A stretch of 64,000 bases of DNA from JAPUME01 sp027294185. Lineage in GTDB: Bacteria; Acidobacteriota; Terriglobia; UBA7540; JAPUME01. Made by a program: the position numbers and the translations under genes. Under the pieces are notes generated by a model. It was given only the letters and a program-made list of their open reading frames with translations. It made no database searches and was not told where the DNA came from. Below are positions 50,308 to 59,339 of the stretch, piece by piece. Position 1 is the first letter of the stretch. Every line of letters starts with the position of its first letter. The DNA lies in NCBI GenBank assembly GCA_963555835.3, contig CAUVWZ020000002.1:1550001-1614000 (forward strand). Reading direction: 5' to 3'.

Positions 50308-51324
50308 TCAGTTCCTCTCCAATCCGCTCTGCACAATCGAAATTACATCTTCCAAAGTCCCCGGCTCTTCCAGGATGATACGTCTCGCACCCTTCCGCAC
50401 CCGGTCTTTGCTTCCCTCGTCCTGAATATATTCCGCCGGTGATTTTCCGTCGATTCGGGCCAGCATCAGGCAGCCCAGATGACGAATCGTCATTAATTCC
50501 AGCTCTCGAGCCCGAGCAGCCCTGCCTTCCACAAATCCCTTCCAGAACTCCCGGACAGCTCGGAAATATTGCAAGGCGAACTGGGGGCCATGAAACGACT
50601 TCAAAAAAAGATGGTTCAGGAAAAACCCGGTATCGAATGTTGGGTCGCCCCAGTGGATGACCTCAAAAACAATCAGGAACATTCCGCCTTCCCGCACCAG
50701 CATGTTCTTGGGGCTGTAATCGCCGTGTACCAGACCGGTGCGAATTTCGAGCGAATCCGCGATGAGACGGTCGAATTTTTCCCGCAGGTCCGGGTGCCGG
50801 GCGGCCGTCACGCGATAGTAGGGGTCCAGGCGCAACTCGTCGAAGACCGTGCGGTCCTCGAATCGTTTTCTCACGGACTCTTTCCCCGCAGCGGAGTTCC
50901 CCAATTGTGCCAGCGTCGTTCCGGCCCGGCGGGCGATGCGCGAGTCCACCTGTCCCTCGAGCAACAGGTTCTTCCACATCCGTGAACCTTCGGGCGCCGC
51001 CGTCATGATGAAAAAGTAGTGATCCGGGTCACGGTGAATCACTGACGGCAAGGTGCTCTCTCCCAAGTGGGGACCCAACGCTTCCAGGGAATCCGCCTCG
51101 CGAAAAATCCGTTCCCTGCTCGAATGCCAGTTGGCTTCCACTCGCAGTTTCCCAAGCGACTGCTTGGCCACCCAGCGCACGCCATCGGCCTCGACCAGCA
51201 GGACGATGTTCGAGACACCTCCGCCCAGCTCCCGGATTTTGACCTCACTTCCTGATTCGAACAGCCCATGCTCCCGAAGGTAAGTGAGGAGATTTTCAGG
51301 ACTGATCAGAAATTCTTCGGACAT
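50308..51324 (-). CDS. Aminoglycoside-phosphotransferase-like kinase, likely catalytically altered
   Basis: A 338-residue protein with the APH/choline-kinase fold. N-terminal lobe: LGGGVSNIVLLVEADGVRWVAKQ, with the ATP-site Lys54. C-terminal lobe: catalytic loop LVHGDYSPKNMLV (H200, D202, N207). The metal-binding Asp expected in the DFE-like motif is replaced: the sequence reads LIVFEVIHWGDPTFD with Val219 where Asp normally stands. This would weaken Mg-ATP binding, so activity is uncertain. Family members phosphorylate sugars, methylthioribose, homoserine or antibiotics. It sits 54 bp upstream of eno on the same strand. Confidence 0.82.
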   Translation of the reverse strand: MSEEFLISPENLLTYLREHGLFESGSEVKIRELGGGVSNIVLLVEADGVRWVAKQSLGKLRVEANWHSSRERIFREADSLEALGPHLGESTLPSVIHRDPDHYFFIMTAAPEGSRMWKNLLLEGQVDSRIARRAGTTLAQLGNSAAGKESVRKRFEDRTVFDELRLDPYYRVTAARHPDLREKFDRLIADSLEIRTGLVHGDYSPKNMLVREGGMFLIVFEVIHWGDPTFDTGFFLNHLFLKSFHGPQFALQYFRAVREFWKGFVEGRAARARELELMTIRHLGCLMLARIDGKSPAEYIQDEGSKDRVRKGARRIILEEPGTLEDVISIVQSGLERN

Positions 51325-51414
51325 GACAGGAAGAATTCAAACACGGGCGGGGGAAGTTGGCAAGCAGAAGCGGGTTATTCATCCTTTCCTTCGAGAATTG
51401 CTGGTTGGTCAATT

Positions 51415-52080
51415 CTATCTTCTCACAGCCAGCGTGACCTCGGAACGAAACCCCATCTGAGAAAGCGTCTCCTGGTGCTCCGTGCGCCAATGGGTCGACG
51501 AAAAATACCGTGCCGCCGAACCAGGTCGGCAGCCACCCACCAACTGAGGCTTCCAGCGGTAGGCCCAGTTCCAGAGCTCTCGCCAGCCGACGACCGGCTC
51601 CCCCATTGATATTGTAATCAGCCTGCCTCCGTGGCGCAGTACGTGACCGAACTCGGCCAGGGCTCTGCCGATGTCGGCCTCCTCCAACAGGTCCAGAAGA
51701 TAACAGTTCAAGACACCATCGAAGGCGGCATCGGGGAACGGCAAGCTTAAAGCGTCCCCCCGGCAAAGGGCGCGCGATCCCTGACTTCCCTCCAATTTCC
51801 TCAACCCGGATTGGCAGCGGCGGAGCATTCCCCACGATAAATCGATACCCCAGAATCGAATGCCGGGAAATCGCTCCCACAGTTGCCGGGATACGGTCCC
51901 GCTGCCCACCCCAACCTCCAGGACCCGGTCCCCTGCTTCGAGCCGGGCAAGCTCCAGCACACGGCGGTGAGCTTTACTCTCGGTGGCAAAGGTCCAGAAG
52001 TTATACGTCCAGTTATATGTCCAGGCCCATCTGTCGTATAATTGGATGAGTTCTTTAGAGTTCAGTTTCCCTTGTGCCAT
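51415..52080 (-). CDS. Class I SAM methyltransferase (UbiE/Methyltransf_11 type)
   Basis: A 221-residue methyltransferase. It begins KLNSKELIQLYDRWAWTYNWTYNF, a common lead of UbiE-like enzymes, then SAM motif I RVLEVGVGSGTVSRQLWERF, FWGIDLSWGML, the motif GDALSLPFPDAAFDGVLNCYLLDLLEE and HVLRHGGRLITISMG (motif III). Substrates of the family include quinones and phospholipids. The open frame extends 45 codons further, but ATG 52080 (MAQGKLNS) fits the domain; its ribosome binding site is weak (GAGAG at nine bases). It is divergent from the molybdopterin oxidoreductase gene across 78 bp. Confidence 0.87.
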   Translation of the reverse strand: MAQGKLNSKELIQLYDRWAWTYNWTYNFWTFATESKAHRRVLELARLEAGDRVLEVGVGSGTVSRQLWERFPGIRFWGIDLSWGMLRRCQSGLRKLEGSQGSRALCRGDALSLPFPDAAFDGVLNCYLLDLLEEADIGRALAEFGHVLRHGGRLITISMGEPVVGWRELWNWAYRWKPQLVGGCRPGSAARYFSSTHWRTEHQETLSQMGFRSEVTLAVRR

Positions 52081-52158
52081 AAGGGATGCTCTCGACCCAA
52101 TCGGTTCGCAGGACAGCCGCTCGAAAACGGCAGATTGAGAATTTAGCAGGAATCCTAC

Positions 52159-53178
52159 ATGGAACGGAGAACGTTTATCATCGGCGGTGTAGCGGGAGGC
52201 GTCGGGCTCGCTCAATACATCTTCGTCAGCCGATACATGAATTCCATGCGCGCCTCCCGCGGCGGCATCTCAGTCCGCGCATTTCAAAAGTTCGGCCCAC
52301 AGGCGGCCCTGGTGGCGATCACTCCCAACGGGGATTTCTATATCACTTCCAAGGGATCAACACCACACGTCATTAGGAATGACTGGCGGCTGCAAATCGA
52401 CGGGTTGGTAACCCGACCCCTCACCCTGACCTATGGGGACATTCTGGCGCTTCCCCAAATCGAACCCGTCATGACGCTTGAGTGCATCTCGAACCCCATC
52501 GGCGGCAACTTCCTGGGCAATGCCCGCTGGACCGGGACACCCCTCGCGCCTCTGCTCGAACGTGTCCGCCCGCTGGCGGAGGCGACGACGGCAGTCATTC
52601 ACGCGGCTGACGGCTACACGACCGGAATCCCCATGGAGCGCATGTGGGAGGAGGAAAACTTTCTTGCCTACAAAATGAATGGAGAGATTCTGCCGCCCGC
52701 GCACGGCTACCCGCTTCGCATCTTCCTGCCCGGCAAATTCGGCATGAAGCAACCGAAGTGGGTGACGCGCATCGAACTGATCCGCGAGAAATACCTGGGT
52801 TACTGGGAAAAAAAGGGCTGGTCAGACGACTCCGAACGTGCGGCGCACGCACGCTTCACCGATTTGAAGGACGGCGCGAAATTTTCGGGAGAAAACCTCG
52901 AACTCATCGGCTACGCGCTGGGACCGCTCGAGGGAATCCGCGCCGTCGAGGTCAGCTTTGACGAAGGCGCAAGCTGGCAGCAGGCGGAGCTTTCGAGCAA
53001 CCCCTCACCCCTGGCCTGGACCTTCTGGAGATACCTGTGGATGAATCCCCAACCCGGAAAATACGGGCTTCTCGTGCGAGCCATCGACAATGAGGGCCGC
53101 GTGCAGCCGCCCGACCCGCAGCACATCTTCCCCGACGGCGCGACGGGCCGGCAAAGGCTGACGGTAACCGTCATCTGA
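52159..53178 (+). CDS. Molybdopterin-dependent oxidoreductase, sulfite-oxidase fold
   Basis: A 339-residue enzyme of the sulfite oxidase/MsrP group. The N-terminus MERRTFIIGGVAGGVGLAQYI resembles a short Tat-type signal or anchor with twin Arg. The molybdenum-ligand Cys is in MTLECISNPIGGNFLGNARWTGTPL (about residue 112), and GYPLRIFLPGKFGMKQPKWVTRIEL is the usual domain stretch. Residues 240-335 are the Mo-co dimerisation domain (IRAVEVSFDEGASWQQAEL and WTFWRYLWMNPQPGKYGLLVRAID, abbreviated). Substrate may be sulfite, methionine sulfoxide or another; no cytochrome partner is adjacent. Confidence 0.9.
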   Translation: MERRTFIIGGVAGGVGLAQYIFVSRYMNSMRASRGGISVRAFQKFGPQAALVAITPNGDFYITSKGSTPHVIRNDWRLQIDGLVTRPLTLTYGDILALPQIEPVMTLECISNPIGGNFLGNARWTGTPLAPLLERVRPLAEATTAVIHAADGYTTGIPMERMWEEENFLAYKMNGEILPPAHGYPLRIFLPGKFGMKQPKWVTRIELIREKYLGYWEKKGWSDDSERAAHARFTDLKDGAKFSGENLELIGYALGPLEGIRAVEVSFDEGASWQQAELSSNPSPLAWTFWRYLWMNPQPGKYGLLVRAIDNEGRVQPPDPQHIFPDGATGRQRLTVTVI

Positions 53179-53422
53179 CGCAAGGTCTCACCTATTCCTC
53201 ACATCAAGCTCCGCTTTCCGAACCGACAGCAGACTGATCCTTATGAACATTGTGCTATCCGTCCTTGTCCCACAGAGAGTTCTCTCTTACTTCCTGTCAT
53301 GTTGCTATTTTGAAAAGGGGATACGAACCATGATTGCAGGCCAATGTCAGAGAATTGCACCCTCCTCGTGAAGTCCGGAGGACAATCCAAATCTTGACGA
53401 GCGAGAAGAACGGATGACGACC

Positions 53423-54283
53423 TCAGCCAAGCACTTCCGCAGCGGGAGCTTTTGCCTCTTTTTTCACCGGTTCGGTAAGCGCTGAGTAGAATTCCGGCCG
53501 CCGGTCCTGGATGCGGTCGATATGCCACTCGCCGGTGCGGTATTCGATTCGGTTCCGGTCGGCTTCGGCCAGGTCGAAGTCGCCGTAAAGGATCGTTTCC
53601 TCGTTCTCTCCGGCTTCGGCCACCGTCTCGCCCAGGCAGTCCACGATCTTCGAATGTCCGGTGAAGCCGTATCCGCGTTCGGTGCCCACGCGGTTTGCCA
53701 CGGCCACGAAAATGTGGTTTTCCTGGCCGCGAGCGTTGGCGACGTGCTTGTAGGTATTGGTTCCTACGGGCCAGTTAGTGGGAACCGCCAGCAGCCGCGC
53801 CCCTTTGAGCTTGACGCTACGGCCGCTTTCGGGAAAATTCAGGTCGAAGCAGATGTTCACTCCGATGGGTCCCAGAAGTGTATCGAACACGGGAAAGGGC
53901 TCGTCGCCAAGCGTCGCGTAACGGTCGATGCCGAGAAACGGCAGGTGGACCTTATGATAGGAACCCACTATACCCTCGGGACCTACCACCACGGCGGCAT
54001 TAAAAAGATCCTCCTCGCGCCGCTCGAGCATGCCCATGACCACGGTGCAGTCGAGCCTTCGCGCCGCCTCGGCCAGCCGCTCTGTACTGGGACCCGGAAC
54101 CGTCTCGGCCACAGGGTAGCTCTCTTCCCGGCTGTTGAAGCAGTATCCACTCAATGCGCATTCGGGGAAGACAACCACCTTGGCGCCGTTTCGGGCGGCA
54201 GCATCCAGCTTCTCCAAAATTCGGCTCAAGTTGTGCGCACTGTCAAGAATCTTCACGTCCATCTGGACGGCTGCAACTTTCAT
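53423..54283 (-). CDS. Carbon-nitrogen hydrolase (nitrilase superfamily)
   Basis: A 286-residue amidase-type enzyme. The catalytic triad is visible: Glu in VVVFPECALSGY (about residue 41), Lys in GSYHKVHLPFLG (about 110) and Cys in GVNICFDLNFPESGR (about 144). The region AVPTNWPVGTNTYKHVANARGQENHIFVAVANRVG fits branches that act on carbamoyl or amide substrates, such as N-carbamoylputrescine or beta-ureidopropionate, but the exact branch is not clear. A strong GAGGAGGAAC precedes the ATG at 54283. The C-terminal tail is Lys/Ala rich. Confidence 0.9.
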   Translation of the reverse strand: MKVAAVQMDVKILDSAHNLSRILEKLDAAARNGAKVVVFPECALSGYCFNSREESYPVAETVPGPSTERLAEAARRLDCTVVMGMLERREEDLFNAAVVVGPEGIVGSYHKVHLPFLGIDRYATLGDEPFPVFDTLLGPIGVNICFDLNFPESGRSVKLKGARLLAVPTNWPVGTNTYKHVANARGQENHIFVAVANRVGTERGYGFTGHSKIVDCLGETVAEAGENEETILYGDFDLAEADRNRIEYRTGEWHIDRIQDRRPEFYSALTEPVKKEAKAPAAEVLG

Positions 54284-54424
54284 GGGTTCCTCCTCGAATC
54301 GGCTGATGCACTGATCGATGGGTGAAAGTGAGTGAGTCTAACACGCTTCGGCACCCTCCTCTAGCCCTTCCAGTGGCGCCGCCTGGAACTCTCATTGAAT
54401 TTTAGATTTTGACCTTGACGGAAG

Positions 54425-54440
54425 CTCTCATTCTTGAGAG
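54425..54440. promoter_or_regulatory. Perfect palindrome upstream of the symporter gene
   Basis: CTCTCA-TTCT-TGAGAG has two 6-base arms around a 4-base spacer. A half-site CTCTCATT also occurs at 54389-54396. TTGACG at 54415-54420 just before it could be a -35 element. It lies 98 bp before the sodium:solute symporter start, so it may be an operator for that gene. No regulator gene is adjacent. Confidence 0.45.
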
Positions 54441-54537
54441 TAATGAGGGTTTGAACCTCTCCATATTGTGAGTACAGGGACCGGGTCTTAACTTCCGGGA
54501 GAAAAAGCTTCTTCCCAAAAACCAGGGGGGATTTTCC

Positions 54538-56208
54538 GTGGGCATGACATTAACTTGGGTCGACTCACTGATCATCGTAACCTACTTCGTCGCGGTCCTC
54601 GCGGTGGGGTTTTACCTCAAGCGGTATACCAAGACGGGAAAAGACTTCTTCCTGGCCGGGCGGGAGATGACCGCCTGGGTCGCGGGGCTGAGCTTTCTGG
54701 CGGCAAACCTCGGCTCGCTGGAGCTGATGGGTTGGGCGGCAGCCGCCTATCAATACGGGATTCTGGCCGCACACTTTTACTGGATCGGGGCCATTCCCGC
54801 CATACTGTTCCTGGCTCTGGTCATGATGCCCTTCTACTACATTTCGAAGACCCACTCGGTACCGGGTTACTTGAAGCTTCGCTACGGGGAGCCGGCCCGG
54901 GCCCTGAGCGCCGTCACCTTCGCCGTGATGACGGTCCTGATGTCCGGCGTCAATATGTACGCCATGGCCATTGTGATGAAGGTGCTGCTCGGCTGGGACA
55001 TCAACTTCAGTATCTGGGTCTCCTCGATTACGGTGGCTGTCTACGTGACCCTGGGCGGGCTCCGTTCGGCGATTTTCAACGAAGTCCTGCAGTTTATCCT
55101 CATCTGGCTGGGAGCGCTGCTGATCCCTATCCTCGGCCTGATTGAAACGGGAGGATGGGACGGGATGGTCGCCCGCATCTCCGCCAATTTCCCCGGCCAG
55201 GACTATACCCACCTTTGGAGTACCATGGGGAGCTTCACCGATAACCCCATGGGTATCCACTGGACGGGAATCGTGTTCGGCCTCGGAGCTATGATTTCCT
55301 TCGGCTACTGGACGACAGACTTTCTGGTGGTCCAGAGGGTTATCGCCGCCAAGAATCTTGCCGCCGCCAAGATGGCCCCTCTGATCGGGGGATACTTCAA
55401 GATGCTGGTCCCCGTGATCGTAATTTTGCCGGGCCTTTTGGGATTGGCTCTTTTGGACGTCACCCTGGTGCCGGAAAGCGCCGTCACCGGTGGGCAACAC
55501 AGCTACAACGAAGTCCTGCCGCTGATGATGGCCCGCTATTTCGGACCCGGTTTGCTGGGATTGGGTGTCACGGCGCTGCTGGCGGGATTCATGTCCGGCA
55601 TGGCGGGAAACGTCAGCGCCTTCGCCACCGTCTGGAGTTACGACATCTACAAGCCGCTGATCCGCCCGAACGCCAGCGACGCTCATTACCTGAAAATGGG
55701 ACGCTGGTGCACGATGGTCGGAGTCCTCATCAGCATCGGTACGGCCTATCTGGTGATGCAATTCGGGAGCATCATGGATTACGTTCAGGCGCTGTTCAGC
55801 TTCTTTATTGCCCCACTTTTCGGCACCGTCGTCCTGGGAATGCTTTGGAAGCGAATCACTTCGGCAGGGGGATTCTGGGGCCTGCTGGCCGGTACGCTCT
55901 CTTCCATTGGCATGTTCATCTGGGTCAAGCTGCAGCCGAGTGCGCTGGCCTACATCGCACTTTCCCCTCACGCCAAGGACATGGCCGAGAACATGTATCG
56001 GGCCCTCTGGTCATCGTTATTCGGTATCACGGTAACCATCCTTGTCAGCTTCCTCACCAAGCCAAAGCCCATCGAAGAGCTGACGGGGCTGGTCTACGGG
56101 TGTACGAAAATGCCTGATGAAGGACATCTACCACTGATGAACCGCCCCGTTTTCTGGGGGGGTATTTTGGGAGGAATCTTCCTGCTTCTCCAGTGGATTT
56201 TCTGGTAG
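54538..56208 (+). CDS. Sodium:solute symporter (SSS family)
   Basis: A 556-residue LeuT-fold transporter with about 13-14 membrane helices. Family motifs include FFLAGREMTAWVAGLSFLAANLGSLELMGWAAAAYQYG (helix 1-2, abbreviated), GGLRSAIFNEVLQFILIWLGAL and the SSS signature region GYWTTDFLVVQRVIAAKNLAAAK. The length and pattern match SGLT-like sugar or inositol carriers more than proline carriers, but substrate is uncertain. GTG 54538 is preceded by AGGGGGG at seven bases; ATG 54544 is the alternative. A 77-residue membrane protein follows after 7 bp and may be an accessory subunit. Confidence 0.92.
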   Translation: MGMTLTWVDSLIIVTYFVAVLAVGFYLKRYTKTGKDFFLAGREMTAWVAGLSFLAANLGSLELMGWAAAAYQYGILAAHFYWIGAIPAILFLALVMMPFYYISKTHSVPGYLKLRYGEPARALSAVTFAVMTVLMSGVNMYAMAIVMKVLLGWDINFSIWVSSITVAVYVTLGGLRSAIFNEVLQFILIWLGALLIPILGLIETGGWDGMVARISANFPGQDYTHLWSTMGSFTDNPMGIHWTGIVFGLGAMISFGYWTTDFLVVQRVIAAKNLAAAKMAPLIGGYFKMLVPVIVILPGLLGLALLDVTLVPESAVTGGQHSYNEVLPLMMARYFGPGLLGLGVTALLAGFMSGMAGNVSAFATVWSYDIYKPLIRPNASDAHYLKMGRWCTMVGVLISIGTAYLVMQFGSIMDYVQALFSFFIAPLFGTVVLGMLWKRITSAGGFWGLLAGTLSSIGMFIWVKLQPSALAYIALSPHAKDMAENMYRALWSSLFGITVTILVSFLTKPKPIEELTGLVYGCTKMPDEGHLPLMNRPVFWGGILGGIFLLLQWIFW

Positions 56209-56215
56209 GTAAAAC

Positions 56216-56449
56216 ATGAGTTCAAAAGGCGCAATTCCCATCTGGTATTTCATAGGCTGGCTGCTCCTGGTATATGGAGTCATCATTCTGGGTGCGGGCA
56301 TCTACCAACTGTCCCACCCCCCGGACACAGTGTTGAGCCACCTCAACGCCACGGCCTGGTGGGGTGGCCTCATGCTTGTAATGGGAGCGGTGTACGTCTA
56401 CATCCACCGCCCGGGCCGAAGAGGAAACGGGAACGGCAAAGAAGAGTGA
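56216..56449 (+). CDS. Small two-helix membrane protein next to the symporter
   Basis: A 77-residue protein with two membrane segments, WYFIGWLLLVYGVIILGAGIYQL (about 10-32) and WWGGLMLVMGAVYVYIHRP (about 48-66), and a charged, Gly/Asn/Lys-rich tail. The start is only 7 bp after the symporter stop, so the pair is almost certainly cotranscribed. Small membrane proteins placed like this often stabilise or tune a transporter; that role is inferred. I do not recognise a named family. Confidence 0.78.
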   Translation: MSSKGAIPIWYFIGWLLLVYGVIILGAGIYQLSHPPDTVLSHLNATAWWGGLMLVMGAVYVYIHRPGRRGNGNGKEE

Positions 56450-56616
56450 TGCCCCCAAACTAACGGGAGCGGATAGCGCAGGATTTCGCCCGGCCCGGCG
56501 GCCGGTTGCACAACAGGTGCCCCAGGCGTCCTGCCTGTGGCGGCTTTCTGGTAGGGAGAAACCCGCCTTCCAGATTCCACATTCCCCCGTCGCCCCCAAA
56601 ACGCAAAAGCAACAAG

Positions 56617-56632
56617 CGGGTTCTGCGCTACC
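56617..56632. repeat. Short hairpin repeat, copy 2
   Basis: Sixteen bases identical to 3170-3185 (CGGGTTCTGCGCTACC). It lies in the 189-bp gap between convergent genes, the small membrane protein and the U32-like gene, the same kind of position as copy 1. The gap shows no other feature. Confidence 0.4.
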
Positions 56633-56638
56633 GTTGGA

Positions 56639-57568
56639 TCAGACCTCAGGAATGCCAAGGTCCTTCGACCCGAGCGGGGACATGGTCGCCTTGGGGGCGT
56701 AACGGGCCAGCATGTCCAGGGCGATGCGGGCGCGGCGGACGCGTTCGCGGGCCAGATTTACAGCAGTCTGCTCGACATGTCCGCCCGAGGGATAAATGTC
56801 GGGTGCATTGCGCAGCCCGAACTTGAGGTACACGGGCGAGGCTACTTCAACGATGGTCGACATCTCGTAGTAGCGGACGAAGCCACCGAAGTTGTCGGGC
56901 ACTTCGATATAGATATCGATGGGAACCTTCACCGCCTGCCGGATGGCTCCGATCTGCGCCGGGGTCAGGTCGGTTGAGATGTTCAGCGTGTTAATCCCCA
57001 GCCGCTCATATATTCGGCCCGTAGCGGGATTCGGCGCGGGCAGGGTCACCGAGGATTTGAGCACCAGGTTCTTCGGCAGTTCACCTTTCTTCTTCATCTC
57101 TCCCAAAATCCAGATCAGCCCGACGTCAGCCACCAGAACGCTGCGGATACCCAGACCGCAGGCGTGCCTTACGTCTTCGACCGCATAAACCAGTTGATCC
57201 GCGCCGCGATGCTGCAAGCCGATGACTTTTCCTGCCGGGCTCGCGGCCTGCCCGCCGGTCTCAAAGGTCGCCCGAGGACCCACGAACAGGCACACTTCGA
57301 TCCTCTGTTCTGCTCCGATGTTTACCATCTCGCGGATTTCTTTATCCGGCAGAAGCATAATGCCGCTTCCCTGGCTGATTCGGTGAACGGGCACTCCCCA
57401 ATCTTCGGCGGCATCAATCACCTCGCGAAAGACGCGAGGCCCCTCGCAACTGGGAATCTCAATACGCCACTGGCCGCCGTCGCGAAATCGCAGGGGGCTG
57501 GGCTTTAATTTGTGATTGTCCCGAGAGGGAAGATTCAGGCGCTCTATCGACGCGCGCGTTTTTCTCAT
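56639..57568 (-). CDS. U32-family peptidase-like protein
   Basis: A 309-residue protein resembling the TIM-barrel core of U32 peptidases/PrtC-like proteins. It opens with KTRASIERLNLPSRDNHKLKPSP and contains IEIPSCEGPRVFREVIDAA, RISQGSGIMLLPDKEIREMV, ADQLVYAVEDVRHACGLGIRSVLVADVGLIWIL (abbreviated) and the end YLKFGLRNAPDIYPSGGHVEQTA. Some U32 proteins act in RNA hydroxylation or ubiquinone synthesis rather than proteolysis, and no clear catalytic residues can be named here. The Fe-S-type Cys cluster of UbiU/UbiV is not seen. It is 48 bp downstream of the aldehyde dehydrogenase gene on the same strand, so linked expression is likely. Confidence 0.8.
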   Translation of the reverse strand: MRKTRASIERLNLPSRDNHKLKPSPLRFRDGGQWRIEIPSCEGPRVFREVIDAAEDWGVPVHRISQGSGIMLLPDKEIREMVNIGAEQRIEVCLFVGPRATFETGGQAASPAGKVIGLQHRGADQLVYAVEDVRHACGLGIRSVLVADVGLIWILGEMKKKGELPKNLVLKSSVTLPAPNPATGRIYERLGINTLNISTDLTPAQIGAIRQAVKVPIDIYIEVPDNFGGFVRYYEMSTIVEVASPVYLKFGLRNAPDIYPSGGHVEQTAVNLARERVRRARIALDMLARYAPKATMSPLGSKDLGIPEV

Positions 57569-57616
57569 CGCAACTCCTGGTTCATGCCGGCTTCGGTGTG
57601 GTCCAGGCGTGCCGGC

Positions 57617-59068
57617 CTAATATTTGAAATAGACCGTTCGCGTTTCGGTGTAAAAGTCGAGCGCCGAGGGTCCCTGTTCACGCATTCCAAAGCTCGACTC
57701 CTTGGTTCCCCCGAAGGGAAGCTGGTACTCGACGCCTGCGGTGGGCAGGTTCACGGTAATCAGACCGGCCTCGATCTGGTTGGTGAACCTCTGGATCGCG
57801 TTCGCATTGTTGGTCACGATGGAAGCGGAAAGCCCAAAGCGAACGCTGTTGGCCAGGCGCATGGCGTCGTCGAAATCCGCGGCCTCCATCAAGGCCACTA
57901 CGGGCCCGAAGATCTCCTCCTGAGCGATTCGCATCTCAGCGGTAACTCCGTCGAAGATCGTCGGCTCGACAAAGAATCCCTTATCGTAGGCCCCTCCCGT
58001 CAACCGATTTCCGCCGCAGAGCAGCTTCGCTCCCTCCCGGGTGCCGATCTCGATATATTTCAGGTCGGTATCGAGCTGGCTTTTGTCCACGGCAGGGCCG
58101 ATTTCGACGCCCGGCTCCAGGCCGTTCCCCACTTTCAGCTTTTTCGTTTTAGCCACCAGCTTCTCGACAAAGGGCTTATAGATGGCCTTCTCCACAATCG
58201 CCCGGCTGCAGGCCGTACACTTCTGTCCGGTGGAAAAGAAAGCTCCATTCAGGACGATATCCACCGCAGCATCCAGGTCCGCATCCCTGAGAACGATGGT
58301 CGGATTTTTCCCTCCCATTTCAACCTGACAACGGACTTTTCGCTGCGCTACCTTCTGGTAGAGGCCATTGCCGACCTCACAGGACCCCGTGAAAGACACG
58401 GCCTTCAGCGCAGGATGTTCCAGCAGCGGCGCACCCACCGTCCCGCCTGCCCCGGTCACGTAGTTCACAACCCCCGCCGGCACGCCAACCTCATGAAGTG
58501 CCTCGACCAGTCGCAAACTGCTCAAGGGAGCCAAAGACGCAGGCTTCAACACTGCGGTATTTCCGGCAACCAGGGCCGGAGCCAGCTTCCAGGCAGGAAT
58601 GGCCGAGGGAAAATTCCACGGCGTGATGAGACCCACCATGCCCAGGGGCTTCTTCAGCGTGTAGGAAAAAACACCGGGTCTCTCAGAGGGAATCGTCCAG
58701 CCGGGCTGGCGTGCGCCTTCGCCCCCAAAGTAGCGGAAAATATTGATGGCCCGCTTCACTTCGCCCTTCGCTTCAGGGAGAGTCTTCCCCTCCTCGCGTG
58801 TCATCTCCTCGCCCAACTGGCCCAGGCGTGCCTCGAGCAGCTCCGCTGCCTTGTATAGATACTCGCCCCGATTCGGGGCCGGCGTAGCGGCCCACTGCGC
58901 CCGTGCCTCGACGGCGGCGTCACAAGCCTTATCCACGTCCTCGCGAGTGGACGCTTGAAAGGCCCCGATCTTCTCATCGGTATTGGCGGGATTGATGTTA
59001 TCAAATGTCTTTCCTGAAACGCTCGCCACCCACTTCCCACCGATGTAATTATTGAAGACTTTATTCAT
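57617..59068 (-). CDS. NAD(P)-dependent aldehyde dehydrogenase
   Basis: A 483-residue member of the aldehyde dehydrogenase superfamily. Key sites are visible: the oxyanion Asn in TPWNFPSAIPAWKLAPAL, the catalytic Glu in CQVEMGGKNP, and the nucleophilic Cys in FFSTGQKCTACSR, with EEIFGPVVAL further on. The GQKCTA context resembles alpha-ketoglutaric-semialdehyde (2,5-dioxopentanoate) dehydrogenases of sugar-acid breakdown, but succinate-semialdehyde and other aldehydes are possible. ATG 59068 has GAGGAG upstream at proper distance; the frame reaches further to 59140 without similarity. Sugar-acid use would fit the nearby SMP-30/gluconolactonase-like gene. Confidence 0.92.
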   Translation of the reverse strand: MNKVFNNYIGGKWVASVSGKTFDNINPANTDEKIGAFQASTREDVDKACDAAVEARAQWAATPAPNRGEYLYKAAELLEARLGQLGEEMTREEGKTLPEAKGEVKRAINIFRYFGGEGARQPGWTIPSERPGVFSYTLKKPLGMVGLITPWNFPSAIPAWKLAPALVAGNTAVLKPASLAPLSSLRLVEALHEVGVPAGVVNYVTGAGGTVGAPLLEHPALKAVSFTGSCEVGNGLYQKVAQRKVRCQVEMGGKNPTIVLRDADLDAAVDIVLNGAFFSTGQKCTACSRAIVEKAIYKPFVEKLVAKTKKLKVGNGLEPGVEIGPAVDKSQLDTDLKYIEIGTREGAKLLCGGNRLTGGAYDKGFFVEPTIFDGVTAEMRIAQEEIFGPVVALMEAADFDDAMRLANSVRFGLSASIVTNNANAIQRFTNQIEAGLITVNLPTAGVEYQLPFGGTKESSFGMREQGPSALDFYTETRTVYFKY

Positions 59069-59339
59069 GGATATCTCCTCAGGTTTGTGCGCCACCCGTA
59101 AGCAAAGAGTGGAAGCTTCCGGTCTCCGTTCTCGAATCAAGGGAGGAGGTCCCCTCGGCGTCTCCCTTTACCCGGGCCTGCGATGATCCGGATGGCCGGG
59201 GAAACCAGCTTTTCGCGGAAACGATCCGGGAACGCGATTGGGTCGAGAGAAAGCGATTATCCTCACTGGTTATTCCAGGTGTCAAGAGAAACCAAGGCCA
59301 CCTTTCACCCAGTAGGGTCAATGGAGTGTCAAAGGGACT

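Noticed and set aside
54565..55971. 468-codon minus-strand frame inside the symporter gene
   Set aside because: Composition is rich in His, Gln and Asp as expected for the reverse complement of a membrane protein gene; the plus-strand SSS transporter is unambiguous.
57512..58858. 448-codon plus-strand frame over the aldehyde dehydrogenase
   Set aside because: It is a shadow of the GC-rich dehydrogenase gene, with no domain signal.
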